Source: Alphaproteobacteria bacterium
GTDB taxonomy: Bacteria; Pseudomonadota; Alphaproteobacteria; UBA6615
DNA length: 13,405 nucleotides
Assembly (NCBI GenBank): GCA_030831135.1
Contig: JAURLR010000331.1
Span: forward strand, 1-13,405
Direction: 5' to 3'
Under the pieces are notes generated by a model. That model saw nothing but the letters and a program-made list of their open reading frames with translations. It was not told where the DNA came from and did not search any database. The translations under genes were made by a program, and so were the position numbers. Position 1 is the stretch's first letter, and each line of letters opens with the position of its first letter. Below are positions 1-7,387 of this stretch, one piece after another.

Positions 1-277
1 CATTATCGGAAATGCTGAGCGTGCCGTTTTCATCGAGAGACATCTCGATACGGTCGGCATGGCCTGCGACGGCCTCATCCATGGAGTTGTCGAGGATTTC
101 GGCCGCCAGATGGTGCAGCGCCCGGTCATCAGTGCCGCCGATATACATCCCTGGACGTCGACGGACGGGTTCGAGGCCTTCGAGGACCTCGATATCGTTT
201 GCGGTATAATCCCCGCTCGCGCTGGCGGCTTCGTCAAAAAGCCCGGGTTCTTCGGATTTGCGTTTGGCGGGTGCCAC
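1..277 (-). CDS. parE: DNA topoisomerase IV subunit B, N-terminal part (partial)
   Basis: Minus-strand reading frame that leaves the window at position 1, so only the first ~92 codons are present. ParE is the ATPase subunit of topoisomerase IV, which decatenates daughter chromosomes together with ParC. After a charged N-terminal stretch the translation contains EGLEPVRRRPGMYIGG, then DDRALHHLAAEILDNSMDEA and VAGHADRIE: the GHKL ATPase entry region with the ATP-binding Glu and Asn (EILDN). The RRRPGMYIGGTDD and DNSMDEAVAGHA forms fit alphaproteobacterial ParE better than GyrB, which usually has RKRPGMYIGDT and DNAIDEALAGH. No in-frame ATG exists upstream. The GTG at 275-277 has a GAGG five bases before it on the minus strand and is chosen as the start. 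It is divergent from the lipocalin gene, with a 234-base gap in which I could not identify a convincing promoter. Confidence 0.9.
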   Translation of the reverse strand, partial: MAPAKRKSEEPGLFDEAASASGDYTANDIEVLEGLEPVRRRPGMYIGGTDDRALHHLAAEILDNSMDEAVAGHADRIEMSLDENGTLSISDN

Positions 278-511
278 ACTGGCCTCATTTCGGAAAGAGC
301 CTATGTGGTTCCTGCCATTGGCGGGATTCCACACAACTATGTCCTCTATATGCGATGATTCGTGGACAAGGCGAAAAGGAAGAACGCCGGGTGCCGGATA
401 TGGCGGGGCCGCAGCCCGTCCGGTGTCGAGCACCATCCCGGAACTTTTCGGAGCCCGGGAACGTTTGTAGATTGTGATCCTGCGGTTGGAACATCTGAAA
501 GGTCGAGACCA

Positions 512-1060
512 ATGAAACTGACACGGTCTGTCTGCGCTTTGCTGTTTGTCGGAATTCTGGCCGGGTGTACCGGACGGCCGGACGGGCTCGAGCCGGTGAG
601 CGGGTTTAATGTCACGCGCTATGAGGGGAACTGGTACGAGATCATGCGGCTCGATCACAGTTTCGAACGTGGCCTGAGCAACGTCACTGCCACCTATACG
701 TCCGGGGATGACGGCAAGCTGCGTGTGGTGAACCGTGGTTTCAACCGTCAGGATTGCGAATGGGACGAGGCCCTGGGGACGGCCGAGTTTCAGGGCAGTC
801 CGGACATTGCCAGTCTTTCTGTCACCTTCCAGTGGCCGTTCGCTGGTGGCTATCATGTCTTTGAGCTGGACACACAGGGCTACGACTACGCGCTGGTCTC
901 CGGCCCCAATCGCGATTTTCTGTGGTTGCTCGCGCGTGATCCCGGCCTGGCCGCGGAAACACGGAACCGGCTGGTAGACCGGGCCCGGGAAGAGGGATTC
1001 CCGGTCGCTGAACTGATCCTTGTCGATCACAGCGACCCGGTCTGCGCGGCGAAGGACTGA
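512..1060 (+). CDS. blc: Lipocalin-family outer-membrane lipoprotein (Blc type)
   Basis: 182-residue protein of the bacterial lipocalin (Blc) family, small beta-barrel lipoproteins that bind fatty acids or lysophospholipids at the outer membrane. Residues 1-19 form a lipoprotein signal peptide ending in the lipobox ILAGC, with the acylated Cys at 19. The lipocalin signature follows as YEGNWYEIMRLDHSFERGL (residues 38-56), with the invariant Gly39-x-Trp41. The conserved second region is YDYALVSGPNRDFLWLLAR (124-142). Cys82 and Cys178 could form the disulfide seen in some family members. The ATG at 512 is preferred to an in-frame ATG at 362 because only it gives a signal peptide. AAAGG lies about ten bases upstream. 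It is a lone gene between divergent parE and the dioxygenase gene. The family assignment is firm; the exact lipid ligand is not known. Confidence 0.93.
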   Translation: MKLTRSVCALLFVGILAGCTGRPDGLEPVSGFNVTRYEGNWYEIMRLDHSFERGLSNVTATYTSGDDGKLRVVNRGFNRQDCEWDEALGTAEFQGSPDIASLSVTFQWPFAGGYHVFELDTQGYDYALVSGPNRDFLWLLARDPGLAAETRNRLVDRAREEGFPVAELILVDHSDPVCAAKD

Positions 1061-1079
1061 TCCGCGCGCGCAATTTACG

Positions 1080-1152
1080 GTCCAATTTGGACGAGGACGT
1101 TCTCCAGGCAAGAACCATTTGACGTTTTGATCCCGCTTGCCCAAATTTTTGG
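1080..1152. repeat. Two related AT-centred palindromes in the blc-dioxygenase gap
   Basis: GTCCAATTTGGAC at 1080-1092 is a perfect dyad around one central base. CCAAATTTTTGG at 1141-1152 has CCAAA/TTTGG arms around TT. Both share a CCAA...TTGG theme and lie about 60 bases apart upstream of the dioxygenase start at 1168. They could be operator half-pairs for one regulator. This is inference from symmetry only. Confidence 0.3.
1119..1147 (+). promoter_or_regulatory. Candidate sigma-70-type promoter of the dioxygenase gene
   Basis: TTGACG (1119-1124) lies 17 bases before CAAATT (1142-1147), giving a good -35 but a poor -10. The second palindrome of the intergenic pair overlaps the proposed -10, as a repressor site would. 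Weak call based on hexamer matching only. Confidence 0.25.
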
Positions 1153-1167
1153 AAATAGCGAGGAATC

Positions 1168-2034
1168 ATGATCAGGCAACCTGAACTGAACATACGGCCG
1201 CTCAGCGAACATCTCGGCGCTGAACTCCCAAACATCGATGTGCGCGACATAGGAAGAAGCGTGTCGACCAAGGCAATCAAATCTGCCCTCTACGAGCACC
1301 AACTGCTCTGCTTTCGTGATCAGGACCTCTCGCCGGCCGACCTCAAGTCCTTCACGGAAAACTTCGGGGAACCATTACCCCATGTGTTGCAGCAATTCTC
1401 GCTCGCGGGTCACCCCGAAATCTATGTCCTGTCGAATATTGTCGAAGATGGAAAACCGCTGGGCAACGTCAGGGAGGGCTTCGGCTGGCACACGGATCTC
1501 GCCTATATGGCCCAACCGGCAGCCTATACAATCCTCTACGGCATCGAGGCCCCGGAGGAAGGCGGCGATACATGGTTTGCCAGCTTCTACCGGATGTGGG
1601 ATTCGCTTGATGATCAAGAAAGGGCGCATCTGCGCCGGTTGCAGGGGTGCTACAGCTATATCCATCTCTACAGCCAGAGAAAGAACGTCGAGCCGCTGAC
1701 CGACGCGCAAAAGGCGCGCACGCCGGATGTCCGGCACCCGTTTGCCCGAATCCATCCGGAGACAGGCCGCGAAGGGCTTTATATTGGGGGCGACGATTTC
1801 ATCGCGGTTGCCGATAGTGAAGACCCGCAAGCCGACTATGCCCGTATTTGGGAACTCTTCCACGAAACCACGCAGCGCTTCCGCTATGTCCATGAATGGA
1901 AGGTCCAGGACCTTCTGGTTTGGGACAACCGGGGGCTGGCACACACGGCCACCGATTACGATACCGAGCGGCATCGTCGGCTGGTTTGGCGCACCAGCGT
2001 ATGTGGGGAAGTGCCGATCGCGGCGAAGGGCTGA
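1168..2034 (+). CDS. TauD/TfdA-family Fe(II)/2-oxoglutarate-dependent dioxygenase
   Basis: 288-residue cytoplasmic enzyme of the TauD/TfdA family, which couples decarboxylation of 2-oxoglutarate to hydroxylation of a substrate. The iron-binding facial triad is visible: His108 and Asp110 in FGWHTDLAYM, and the distal His259 in WDNRGLAHTATDYD. Arg271 and Arg275 in RHRRLVWRTSV match the 2-oxoglutarate-binding arginines of TauD with nearly the same spacing from the last His. Length is normal for the family (about 280-300). GAGGA lies five bases before the ATG. The substrate cannot be told: taurine, alkyl sulfates, aryloxyalkanoates and others are all used by relatives, and no transporter or sulfur gene is adjacent. 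An AT-rich upstream segment with two palindromes may carry its regulation. Superfamily assignment is secure; any more specific name would be a guess. Confidence 0.92.
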   Translation: MIRQPELNIRPLSEHLGAELPNIDVRDIGRSVSTKAIKSALYEHQLLCFRDQDLSPADLKSFTENFGEPLPHVLQQFSLAGHPEIYVLSNIVEDGKPLGNVREGFGWHTDLAYMAQPAAYTILYGIEAPEEGGDTWFASFYRMWDSLDDQERAHLRRLQGCYSYIHLYSQRKNVEPLTDAQKARTPDVRHPFARIHPETGREGLYIGGDDFIAVADSEDPQADYARIWELFHETTQRFRYVHEWKVQDLLVWDNRGLAHTATDYDTERHRRLVWRTSVCGEVPIAAKG

Positions 2035-2159
2035 CCGGGTTTCCGAAACTGGCGGGTGCAGGCCGCAATATGTGATAGTTCCCGGGCTTCGAAAGGGACG
2101 ATCACGCTATAAACACACACGCCGAACCGACGGGTGAACTCTGCATCCAGACCGTCGCG

Positions 2160-2507
2160 ATGCCCGCTGACACCAATCCCAATGGCGATATTTTCGGCGG
2201 CTGGCTGCTTGCCCAGATGGACATCGCCGGTGGGATTGCCGCGCGCAGCCACTCGGGCGGGCGTACCGTGACGATCGCCGTTGAATCGATGGTGTTCAAC
2301 AAGCCCGTGAATGTGGGTGATGTGGTGTGTTGCTATGCCCATCTCGAACGGGTTGGAAATACCTCCATGACGTTCCGGATCGAGGTCTGGGCGATCCGGC
2401 GCGACAGTTTCGAACGCGAAAAAGTGACCGAGGGTGTCTTCACCTATGTGGCAATAGGACCGGATGGTCGTTCCCGGCCGCTTCCAAAGGAGTCCATGGA
2501 CGTATGA
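2160..2507 (+). CDS. yciA: YciA-type acyl-CoA thioesterase (start codon uncertain)
   Basis: Hotdog-fold acyl-CoA thioesterase of the YciA/cytosolic ACOT family, which hydrolyses a broad range of acyl-CoAs. The hallmark AMPADTNPNGDIFGGWLLAQ followed by MDIAGG is nearly the same as in E. coli YciA and carries the conserved Asn and the catalytic Asp (Asp21 when counted from this ATG). GDVVCCYAHL and the IEVWAIRR strand also match. From ATG 2160 the protein is 115 residues and begins in the middle of a conserved block. The frame stays open upstream to TAG 2076-2078 and encodes a family-like N-terminus (EPTGELCIQTVA), but it contains no ATG, GTG, TTG or CTG. An ATA at 2109, eleven bases after AAAGGG, would give 132 residues, the usual length. 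The 3' end overlaps the next gene by ATGA. Function is sure; the start is not. Confidence 0.88.
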   Translation: MPADTNPNGDIFGGWLLAQMDIAGGIAARSHSGGRTVTIAVESMVFNKPVNVGDVVCCYAHLERVGNTSMTFRIEVWAIRRDSFEREKVTEGVFTYVAIGPDGRSRPLPKESMDV

Positions 2508-2911
2508 GACAGCTTGCAAAACTGGTGCTGGCCAGCCTGGTGGCAGTTGCGACCACCACATCCGTATTTGCCGGTGAATCCGAAGTCACGGCGGTTGAAG
2601 TGCGCGCGGAGAGCGCGGGGACCTACAGCTTTTCCGTCACCTTGCGTCACGCCGACACCGGCTGGGATCACTATGCAGATCGCTGGCAGGTGTTGACGAT
2701 GGACGGGGACGTTCTGGCAACCCGCACGCTGTTTCATCCGCATGTGAATGAGCAGCCGTTTACACGCTCGCTCGGCGGGGTTGCGGTGCCTGCGGGGACA
2801 ACCGCGGTGCGCGTGCGCAGCCATGACAGTGTCCATGAATATGGTGGCCCGGAACTGGTCGTGGACCTTGCCTCGGGCAAGACGATGCCCTGGACGGGAG
2901 GCGCGCGATGA
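2504..2911 (+). CDS. Small secreted protein of unknown function
   Basis: 135 residues. Residues 1-23 are a Sec signal peptide: basic start MRQLAK, hydrophobic LVLASLVAVA, and a VFA cleavage site before Gly24. The mature ~112-residue part looks like a compact beta-sandwich. Alternating strands are visible in YSFSVTLRHADTGWDHYADRW (41-61), PFTRSLGGVAVPAGTTAVRV (85-104) and the closing SVHEYGGPELVVDL (109-122). Conserved-looking aromatic and His positions (WDHYADRW, HPHVNEQPF, VHEYGG) suggest a real family, but I recognise no named domain and no Cys, so it should be kept as an exported hypothetical. Its ATG overlaps the stop of the thioesterase gene (ATGA, 2504-2507), and its own stop overlaps the start of the DUF427 gene, so the three are likely translated from one message. 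An ATG at 2327 in frame is not used, as it lies inside the thioesterase gene and gives no signal peptide. Confidence 0.85.
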   Translation: MRQLAKLVLASLVAVATTTSVFAGESEVTAVEVRAESAGTYSFSVTLRHADTGWDHYADRWQVLTMDGDVLATRTLFHPHVNEQPFTRSLGGVAVPAGTTAVRVRSHDSVHEYGGPELVVDLASGKTMPWTGGAR

Positions 2912-3699
2912 CGAGCGCTGCGGGACCCGCGCCGGGCTATGCCGAACGGCCCGAACATTTCGTGGAATTCGAGCCCAGCCCGAAGCGTATCCGGGTGATG
3001 TTCGGGGGCGAAACGATCGTGGACACCACCGATGCCCTGATCCTTTTTGAGCGCGGCCATGTGCCGGTCTATTACGTGCCGCAAAAGGATGCAGCGATGG
3101 AGCTTCTGACGCCCACGGATCATTCGACCCATTGTCCCTTCAAGGGCGATGCGGGCTACTTCACGGTTTCTGCTGGCGGCAAGACTGCAGAGAATGCGGT
3201 GTGGAGTTATGCGCTGCCCTTCGATGAATGTGCCGGCATCAAGGACTATCTGGCGTTCTACTGGAACAGGATGGATGCGTGGTTCGAGGAAGACGAGGAG
3301 GTCTTTGTCCATGCCCGCAGTCCGCGTGTGCGCCTGGACATCCTCGACAGTTCCCGCCCCGTACGAATTGAACTGGGCGGGATCACCGTTGCGGAGACGA
3401 CCCGCGCGCGCTTCCTGTTCGAGACGGGTTTACCGACGCGGTACTACATTCCGCGTGACGACGTTATGGCCGAACTCCTGCCCTCGCAGACCCGGACAAA
3501 TTGCCCCTACAAAGGGACAGCGCGCTATCACCATGTGCGGGTCGGCGCAAAAACCTTCGAGGATATCGTCTGGTTCTATTCCGACCCGGTGCATGAGAGC
3601 GCCCGCATCAAGGACTACCTCTGCTTCTACAATGAGAAGGTCGATGCGGTGTTTGTCGACGGTGTGGCCGAGGAGAAGCCAAAAACCAAGTGGTCGTGA
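2908..3699 (+). CDS. Tandem DUF427-domain protein
   Basis: 263-residue soluble protein with two DUF427 (beta-tent-like) domains. Each copy has the same order of motifs: a beta strand with an Ile/Val-rich GG turn (VMFGGETIVDTT, 30-41; IELGGITVAETT, 154-165), a YY-[VI]-P segment (55-58; 179-182), a CP[FY]KG turn (Cys76-Gly80; Cys199-Gly203), a W-x-Y strand and an IKDYL-x-FY helix entry (111-118; 234-241). The biochemical role of DUF427 proteins is not established. Some annotation lines call them nucleotidyltransferase-like, which the sequence here does not support directly. There is no signal peptide or membrane segment, so it is cytoplasmic. The start ATG overlaps the previous stop (ATGA), giving translational coupling to the secreted protein. 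It faces glnA tail-to-tail across 367 bases. Confidence 0.9.
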   Translation: MTSAAGPAPGYAERPEHFVEFEPSPKRIRVMFGGETIVDTTDALILFERGHVPVYYVPQKDAAMELLTPTDHSTHCPFKGDAGYFTVSAGGKTAENAVWSYALPFDECAGIKDYLAFYWNRMDAWFEEDEEVFVHARSPRVRLDILDSSRPVRIELGGITVAETTRARFLFETGLPTRYYIPRDDVMAELLPSQTRTNCPYKGTARYHHVRVGAKTFEDIVWFYSDPVHESARIKDYLCFYNEKVDAVFVDGVAEEKPKTKWS

Positions 3700-3787
3700 G
3701 GTTGCGCGCCTGCACCTCCTTCGAGACGGCGCTCCATGCTCTTCAGAGGCCCTATCCGCGTTTGCGGAGCCTGGTGTTTTCCTTGGC

Positions 3788-3880
3788 CGTCATTGCGAGG
3801 AGCCGCAGGCGACGAAGCGATCCAGGCGAACCGGGCACGCGGCACCAACACTGGATTGCTTCGCTGCGCTCGCAATGACG
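3788..3880. repeat. Long inverted repeat with CGTCATTGCGAG termini
   Basis: Left arm 3788-3825 starts CGTCATTGCGAG and ends GAAGCGATCCAG. Right arm 3851-3880 is its reverse complement, ending CTCGCAATGACG, with CTGGATTGCTTC on the inside. The arms differ by an internal length change and one mismatch, around a 25-base loop. The transcript of either strand could fold into a long hairpin. Elements with these termini are, to my knowledge, dispersed in many alphaproteobacterial genomes. It encodes no protein and lies in the 367-base gap between two convergent genes (3700-4066), which otherwise holds a second palindrome and the glnA terminator. Confidence 0.85.
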
Positions 3881-3957
3881 GGGTTTCATCAACCGACTGC
3901 AAAAGTTCGTTTCCCGACCGGTCTTTCGAAATGAGGGTGGCGACCATCGATGAACTT

Positions 3958-3996
3958 CATCCTGAGGAGCGAGCATCGCGAGCGTCCTGAAGGATG
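3958..3996. repeat. Short palindromic repeat of the CATCCTGAGGAGC type
   Basis: CATCCTGAGGAGCGAGC and GCGTCCTGAAGGATG form imperfect arms, CATCCT pairing with AGGATG and GGA with TCC, separated by a short GC-rich middle. I recognise this as a second class of dispersed intergenic palindrome seen in alphaproteobacteria. It sits between the CGTCATTGCGAG element and the glnA terminator. Confidence 0.7.
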
Positions 3997-4017
3997 CCCG
4001 GGACTGCCACAAAGAAA

Positions 4018-4045
4018 AAGCCCCGCCGGTTTCCCGGCGGGGCTT
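4018..4045 (-). terminator. Rho-independent terminator of glnA
   Basis: A perfect 12-bp stem (AAGCCCCGCCGG against CCGGCGGGGCTT) closes a four-base loop, GAAA on the minus strand. It is followed in the glnA direction by CTTTTTCTTT. It begins 21 bases after the glnA stop. On the plus strand it is also followed by a T run, so it may terminate transcripts from both convergent genes. Confidence 0.92.
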
Positions 4046-4066
4046 CTGCTTTTTCGATGGGGTCGA

Positions 4067-5476
4067 TCAGACCGAGTAGTACATCTCGTACTCGACGGGA
4101 TGCGGCGACTGCATGAAGCGGGTCAGTTCTTCCTGCTTCAATGCGATGTAGCCGTCGATCTGGTCATCGGTGAACACATCGCCCTTCTTGAGGAAGTCGC
4201 GATCGGCGTTCAGGGCCTCGAGGGCCTGACCGAGTGAACTGCAGACCGTCGGGACGCCTTCAAGCTCTTCGGGCGGCAGGTCATAGAGATCCTTGTCCAT
4301 CGGGTCGCCCGGGTGGATCTTGTTCTCGATGCCGTCAAGCCCGGCCATCAGCATGGCCGAGAAGGCCAGATACGGATTGGCTGTCGGATCCGGGAAACGA
4401 ACTTCAACGCGCTTGGCGTTCGGGCTCGTTGCATAGGGGATACGACAGGATGCCGAACGGTTGCGCGCGGAGTAGGCGAGCAGAACCGGTGCCTCAAAGC
4501 CCGGGACCAGACGCTTGTAGCTGTTGGTCGACGGGTTGGTGAAGGCGTTCAGCGCACGTGCGTGCTTGATGATGCCGCCGATGTAGTAGAGGCAGGTGTC
4601 TGACAGATCGGCATAGCCCGATCCGGCAAAGGCCGACTTGCCGTCTTTCCAGATCGACTGATGCACATGCATCCCCGAGCCGTTGTCGCCGGCGATCGGC
4701 TTCGGCATGAAGGTCGCCGTCTTGCCGTACTGGGCTGCAACATTGTGGACCACGTATTTGTAGATCTGCATCTGGTCTGCGGCATTCAGCAGCGTGTCGA
4801 ACTTCTGACCGAGCTCGTGCTGGCTGGGTGCAACTTCGTGATGATGCTTTTCCATCGCGATGCCCATGGCCAGAGCGGTGGTGACCATCTCGGCACGAAT
4901 ATCGGTCATGGAGTCGACCGGGCTGACCGGGAAGTAACCGCCCTTGACGCCGGGTCGGTGACCCATATTGCCTTCGGGGTAGTCGGAGCCGGAATTGTAG
5001 GGCCCTTCGATGCTGTCGACTTCGTAGAAGCTGCGGTTCATGGAGGTTTCGAAACGCACGTCATCAAAGACGAAGAATTCGGCTTCGGGGCCGAAGAAGG
5101 CCGCATCACCAACGCCGCTCGATTCCAGATAAGCCAGCGCGAGCTTTGCCGTGCCGCGCGGATCGCGGGAATAGGCTTCGCCCGTTGCAGGCTCGAGGAT
5201 GTCGCAGAAAAGAATCAGCTGGGGCTGCGCCGTAAACGGATCCATGACCGCGGACGACAGGTCCGGCATCAGGATCATGTCCGACTCATTGATGGCCTTC
5301 CAGCCGGCAATCGACGAACCGTCGAACATGATGCCTTCGGTCAGCAGGTCTTCATTAATCGTGGAGACGTGCTGCGCGGTGTGCTGCCACTTGCCGCGCG
5401 GGTCGGTGAAGCGAAAATCCACAAACTCGACATCGTTCTCTTTGATCATGTCCAGGACGGTTTTGGTGTCCGACAT
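4067..5476 (-). CDS. glnA: Glutamine synthetase type I
   Basis: 469-residue dodecameric GSI that makes glutamine from glutamate, ammonia and ATP, the entry point of ammonium assimilation. Length equals the E. coli enzyme. Visible signatures are FDGSSIAGW (51-59), the metal-ligand region [11 protein letters not shown] (128-138), [15 protein letters not shown] (209-223), the ATP-binding [16 protein letters not shown] (259-274), NRSASCRIP (339-347) and [14 protein letters not shown] (358-371). Tyr398 in [11 protein letters not shown] is the site adenylylated by GlnE, which implies the GSI-beta type regulated by PII. The ATG at 5474-5476 is preferred over an in-frame ATG seven codons upstream: it gives the canonical [15 protein letters not shown] start, and GGGAG lies seven bases before it. 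It is 69 bases downstream of glnB, in the same direction, so probably co-transcribed. Confidence 0.98.
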   Translation of the reverse strand: MSDTKTVLDMIKENDVEFVDFRFTDPRGKWQHTAQHVSTINEDLLTEGIMFDGSSIAGWKAINESDMILMPDLSSAVMDPFTAQPQLILFCDILEPATGEAYSRDPRGTAKLALAYLESSGVGDAAFFGPEAEFFVFDDVRFETSMNRSFYEVDSIEGPYNSGSDYPEGNMGHRPGVKGGYFPVSPVDSMTDIRAEMVTTALAMGIAMEKHHHEVAPSQHELGQKFDTLLNAADQMQIYKYVVHNVAAQYGKTATFMPKPIAGDNGSGMHVHQSIWKDGKSAFAGSGYADLSDTCLYYIGGIIKHARALNAFTNPSTNSYKRLVPGFEAPVLLAYSARNRSASCRIPYATSPNAKRVEVRFPDPTANPYLAFSAMLMAGLDGIENKIHPGDPMDKDLYDLPPEELEGVPTVCSSLGQALEALNADRDFLKKGDVFTDDQIDGYIALKQEELTRFMQSPHPVEYEMYYSV

Positions 5477-5545
5477 AGTTAGGCTCCCTGTTTTCAAAAA
5501 AATTAAAATTCTTGGTCAGTGTTACTCGACGCGGCCCGGACGTGC

Positions 5546-6083
<538 letters not shown>

Positions 6084-6088
<5 letters not shown>

Positions 6089-7262
6089 TGTATATTTCGC
6101 GCACACGTTGAAGGGCAGTGCGAATGTTTTCCACCGAGTTTGCATAGGAAAACCGGACATAGTTCTCGCCGAGATGGCCAAAGCTTGTGCCCGCAACCGT
6201 TGCGACATGAGCTTCGGTGAGAAGCTTGTCCTGAACCTGCCGTGCCGTTTGTCCCGTCCCGGAAATATTGGGGAAGGCATAGAACGCTCCCTTGGGGGTC
6301 ACACAAGTAAAGCCCTTGATCCCGTTCAGCTCCTCTACGATCACCTTTCGACGTTCGTCGAAGGCGTGCACCATTTCGTGGACGGAATCCTGAGGACCCT
6401 CAAGGGCGGCGATGCCGGCAAACTGGGTGGCGGCGTTCACGCAGGAATGGCAGTTGATGGCCAGCCGCGTGGCCATATCCACCAGGCTTTCCGGCCACAG
6501 GGCATAGCCCAACCGCCAGCCGGTCATGGCATAGGTCTTGGACCATCCGTCGAGCAGGATCAGTCGGTCGCGCAGGTGTTCGTATTCCAGCAGGCTGACA
6601 TGCTCGAGCCCGTCATAGGTCATCTGCCCGTAGATTTCGTCGGACAGGATCGCGACATGGGGGTGGGCGTCCAGACCGGCCGCAAGCTTGTCCATTTCTG
6701 CCCGCGGAACGGTCCCGCCCGTCGGATTGGCCGGTGTGTTGATGATTATCAGCCGGGTTGCGGGCGTGATCAGGGACAGGACTTCATCGGCATCGAAGGA
6801 GAAGTCCTTCTCCTCGACCAGCGGGATCGGAACCGGCTTTGCGCCCGAATACTTGATGACCGATTCATAAATCGGGAAACCGGGGTTGGGGTACATGATT
6901 TCTGCACCCGCTTCACCGAACATCATGATCGCAAAGAACATGGTCACCTTGCCGCCGGGCACGCAGACAACGTTTCCGGGATCAACGCGCACACCGCGCA
7001 GGCGTTCGATGTCAGCGGCAACAGCTTCGCGCAGGGCGTTGATGCCCGGTGCAGGGGTGTAGCCGTGATGCCCGTCATGCAGGGCTTTCACCGCAGCTTC
7101 GACGATATGGCCGGGTGTCTTGAAATCAGGCTGCCCGATGCCGAGATTGATGACGTCGTGGCCCTGCGCCTTGAGTGCTTCGGCACGTGCCAGGACTTCG
7201 AAGGCGGATTCTGTTCCCAGGCGTGTCAGGTTCTGGGCGGTCTGCAAATTTGCTTTGGTCAT
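6084..7262 (-). CDS. Class I/II PLP-dependent aminotransferase (aspartate aminotransferase fold)
   Basis: 392-residue fold-type I aminotransferase, transferring an amino group between an amino acid and a 2-oxo acid. The complete active site is visible. YTPAPGINALREAVA (68-82) is the substrate-loop region. Asn179 lies in NTPANPTGG, and Asp208 and Tyr211 in AILSDEIYGQ. Lys242 in LLDGWSKTYAMTGWRLGY forms the PLP Schiff base, with Arg250 contacting phosphate. Arg370 in NYVRFSYA binds the substrate carboxylate. Length is normal. The ATG at 7260-7262 is chosen because the N-terminus MTKANLQTAQNLTRLG fits the family. The frame runs on upstream to 7862, but that stretch only mirrors the divergent gene. 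Substrate range cannot be read from sequence; aspartate or alanine/aromatic activity is possible. It is head-to-head with a degenerate paralogue. The gap to glnB is 199 bases, with the sigma-54 promoter inside it. Confidence 0.93.
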
Positions 7263-7281
7263 GTTGTGCTCTCTGGTTCCC

Positions 7282-7313
7282 CCGCAAACGGCCCGCACTA
7301 TAGGCGTTTGCGG
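7282..7313. promoter_or_regulatory. Perfect 9-bp inverted repeat in the divergent promoter region
   Basis: CCGCAAACG (7282-7290) and CGTTTGCGG (7305-7313) are exact reverse complements separated by 14 bases. They lie in the 125-base gap between the aminotransferase start (7262) and the pseudoenzyme start (7388). Half-site centres are 23 bases apart, about two helical turns, as for a dimeric regulator. It brackets the -10 proposed for the aminotransferase. A hairpin in the leader is an alternative. Confidence 0.5.
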
Positions 7314-7326
7314 ATTTACAGAGCAA
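7297..7326 (-). promoter_or_regulatory. Candidate sigma-70 promoter of the aminotransferase
   Basis: On the minus strand TTGCTC (7326-7321) lies 18 bases before TATAGT (7302-7297). The -10 matches TATAAT at five of six bases; the -35 matches TTGACA at only three. The start site would be near 7290, giving a leader of about 30 bases. The 9-bp dyad overlaps it. Weak to moderate support. Confidence 0.35.
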
Positions 7327-7387
7327 AGCCTTTGACGTATTTCCAATGTCCGGTCACGCAATGGTAGTGACCCGGATCGGGGGACGA

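Noticed and set aside
3149..3934. 261-codon plus-strand frame running from the DUF427 gene into the repeat region
   Set aside because: Mostly an alternative frame of the DUF427 gene, and its end is translated palindromic repeat.
3788..3996. CRISPR array or insertion sequence
   Set aside because: The two palindromes differ in sequence, there are no repeat-spacer units, and no transposase frame is present.
4661..5482. 273-codon plus-strand frame within glnA
   Set aside because: Antisense mirror of a highly conserved gene; no independent support.
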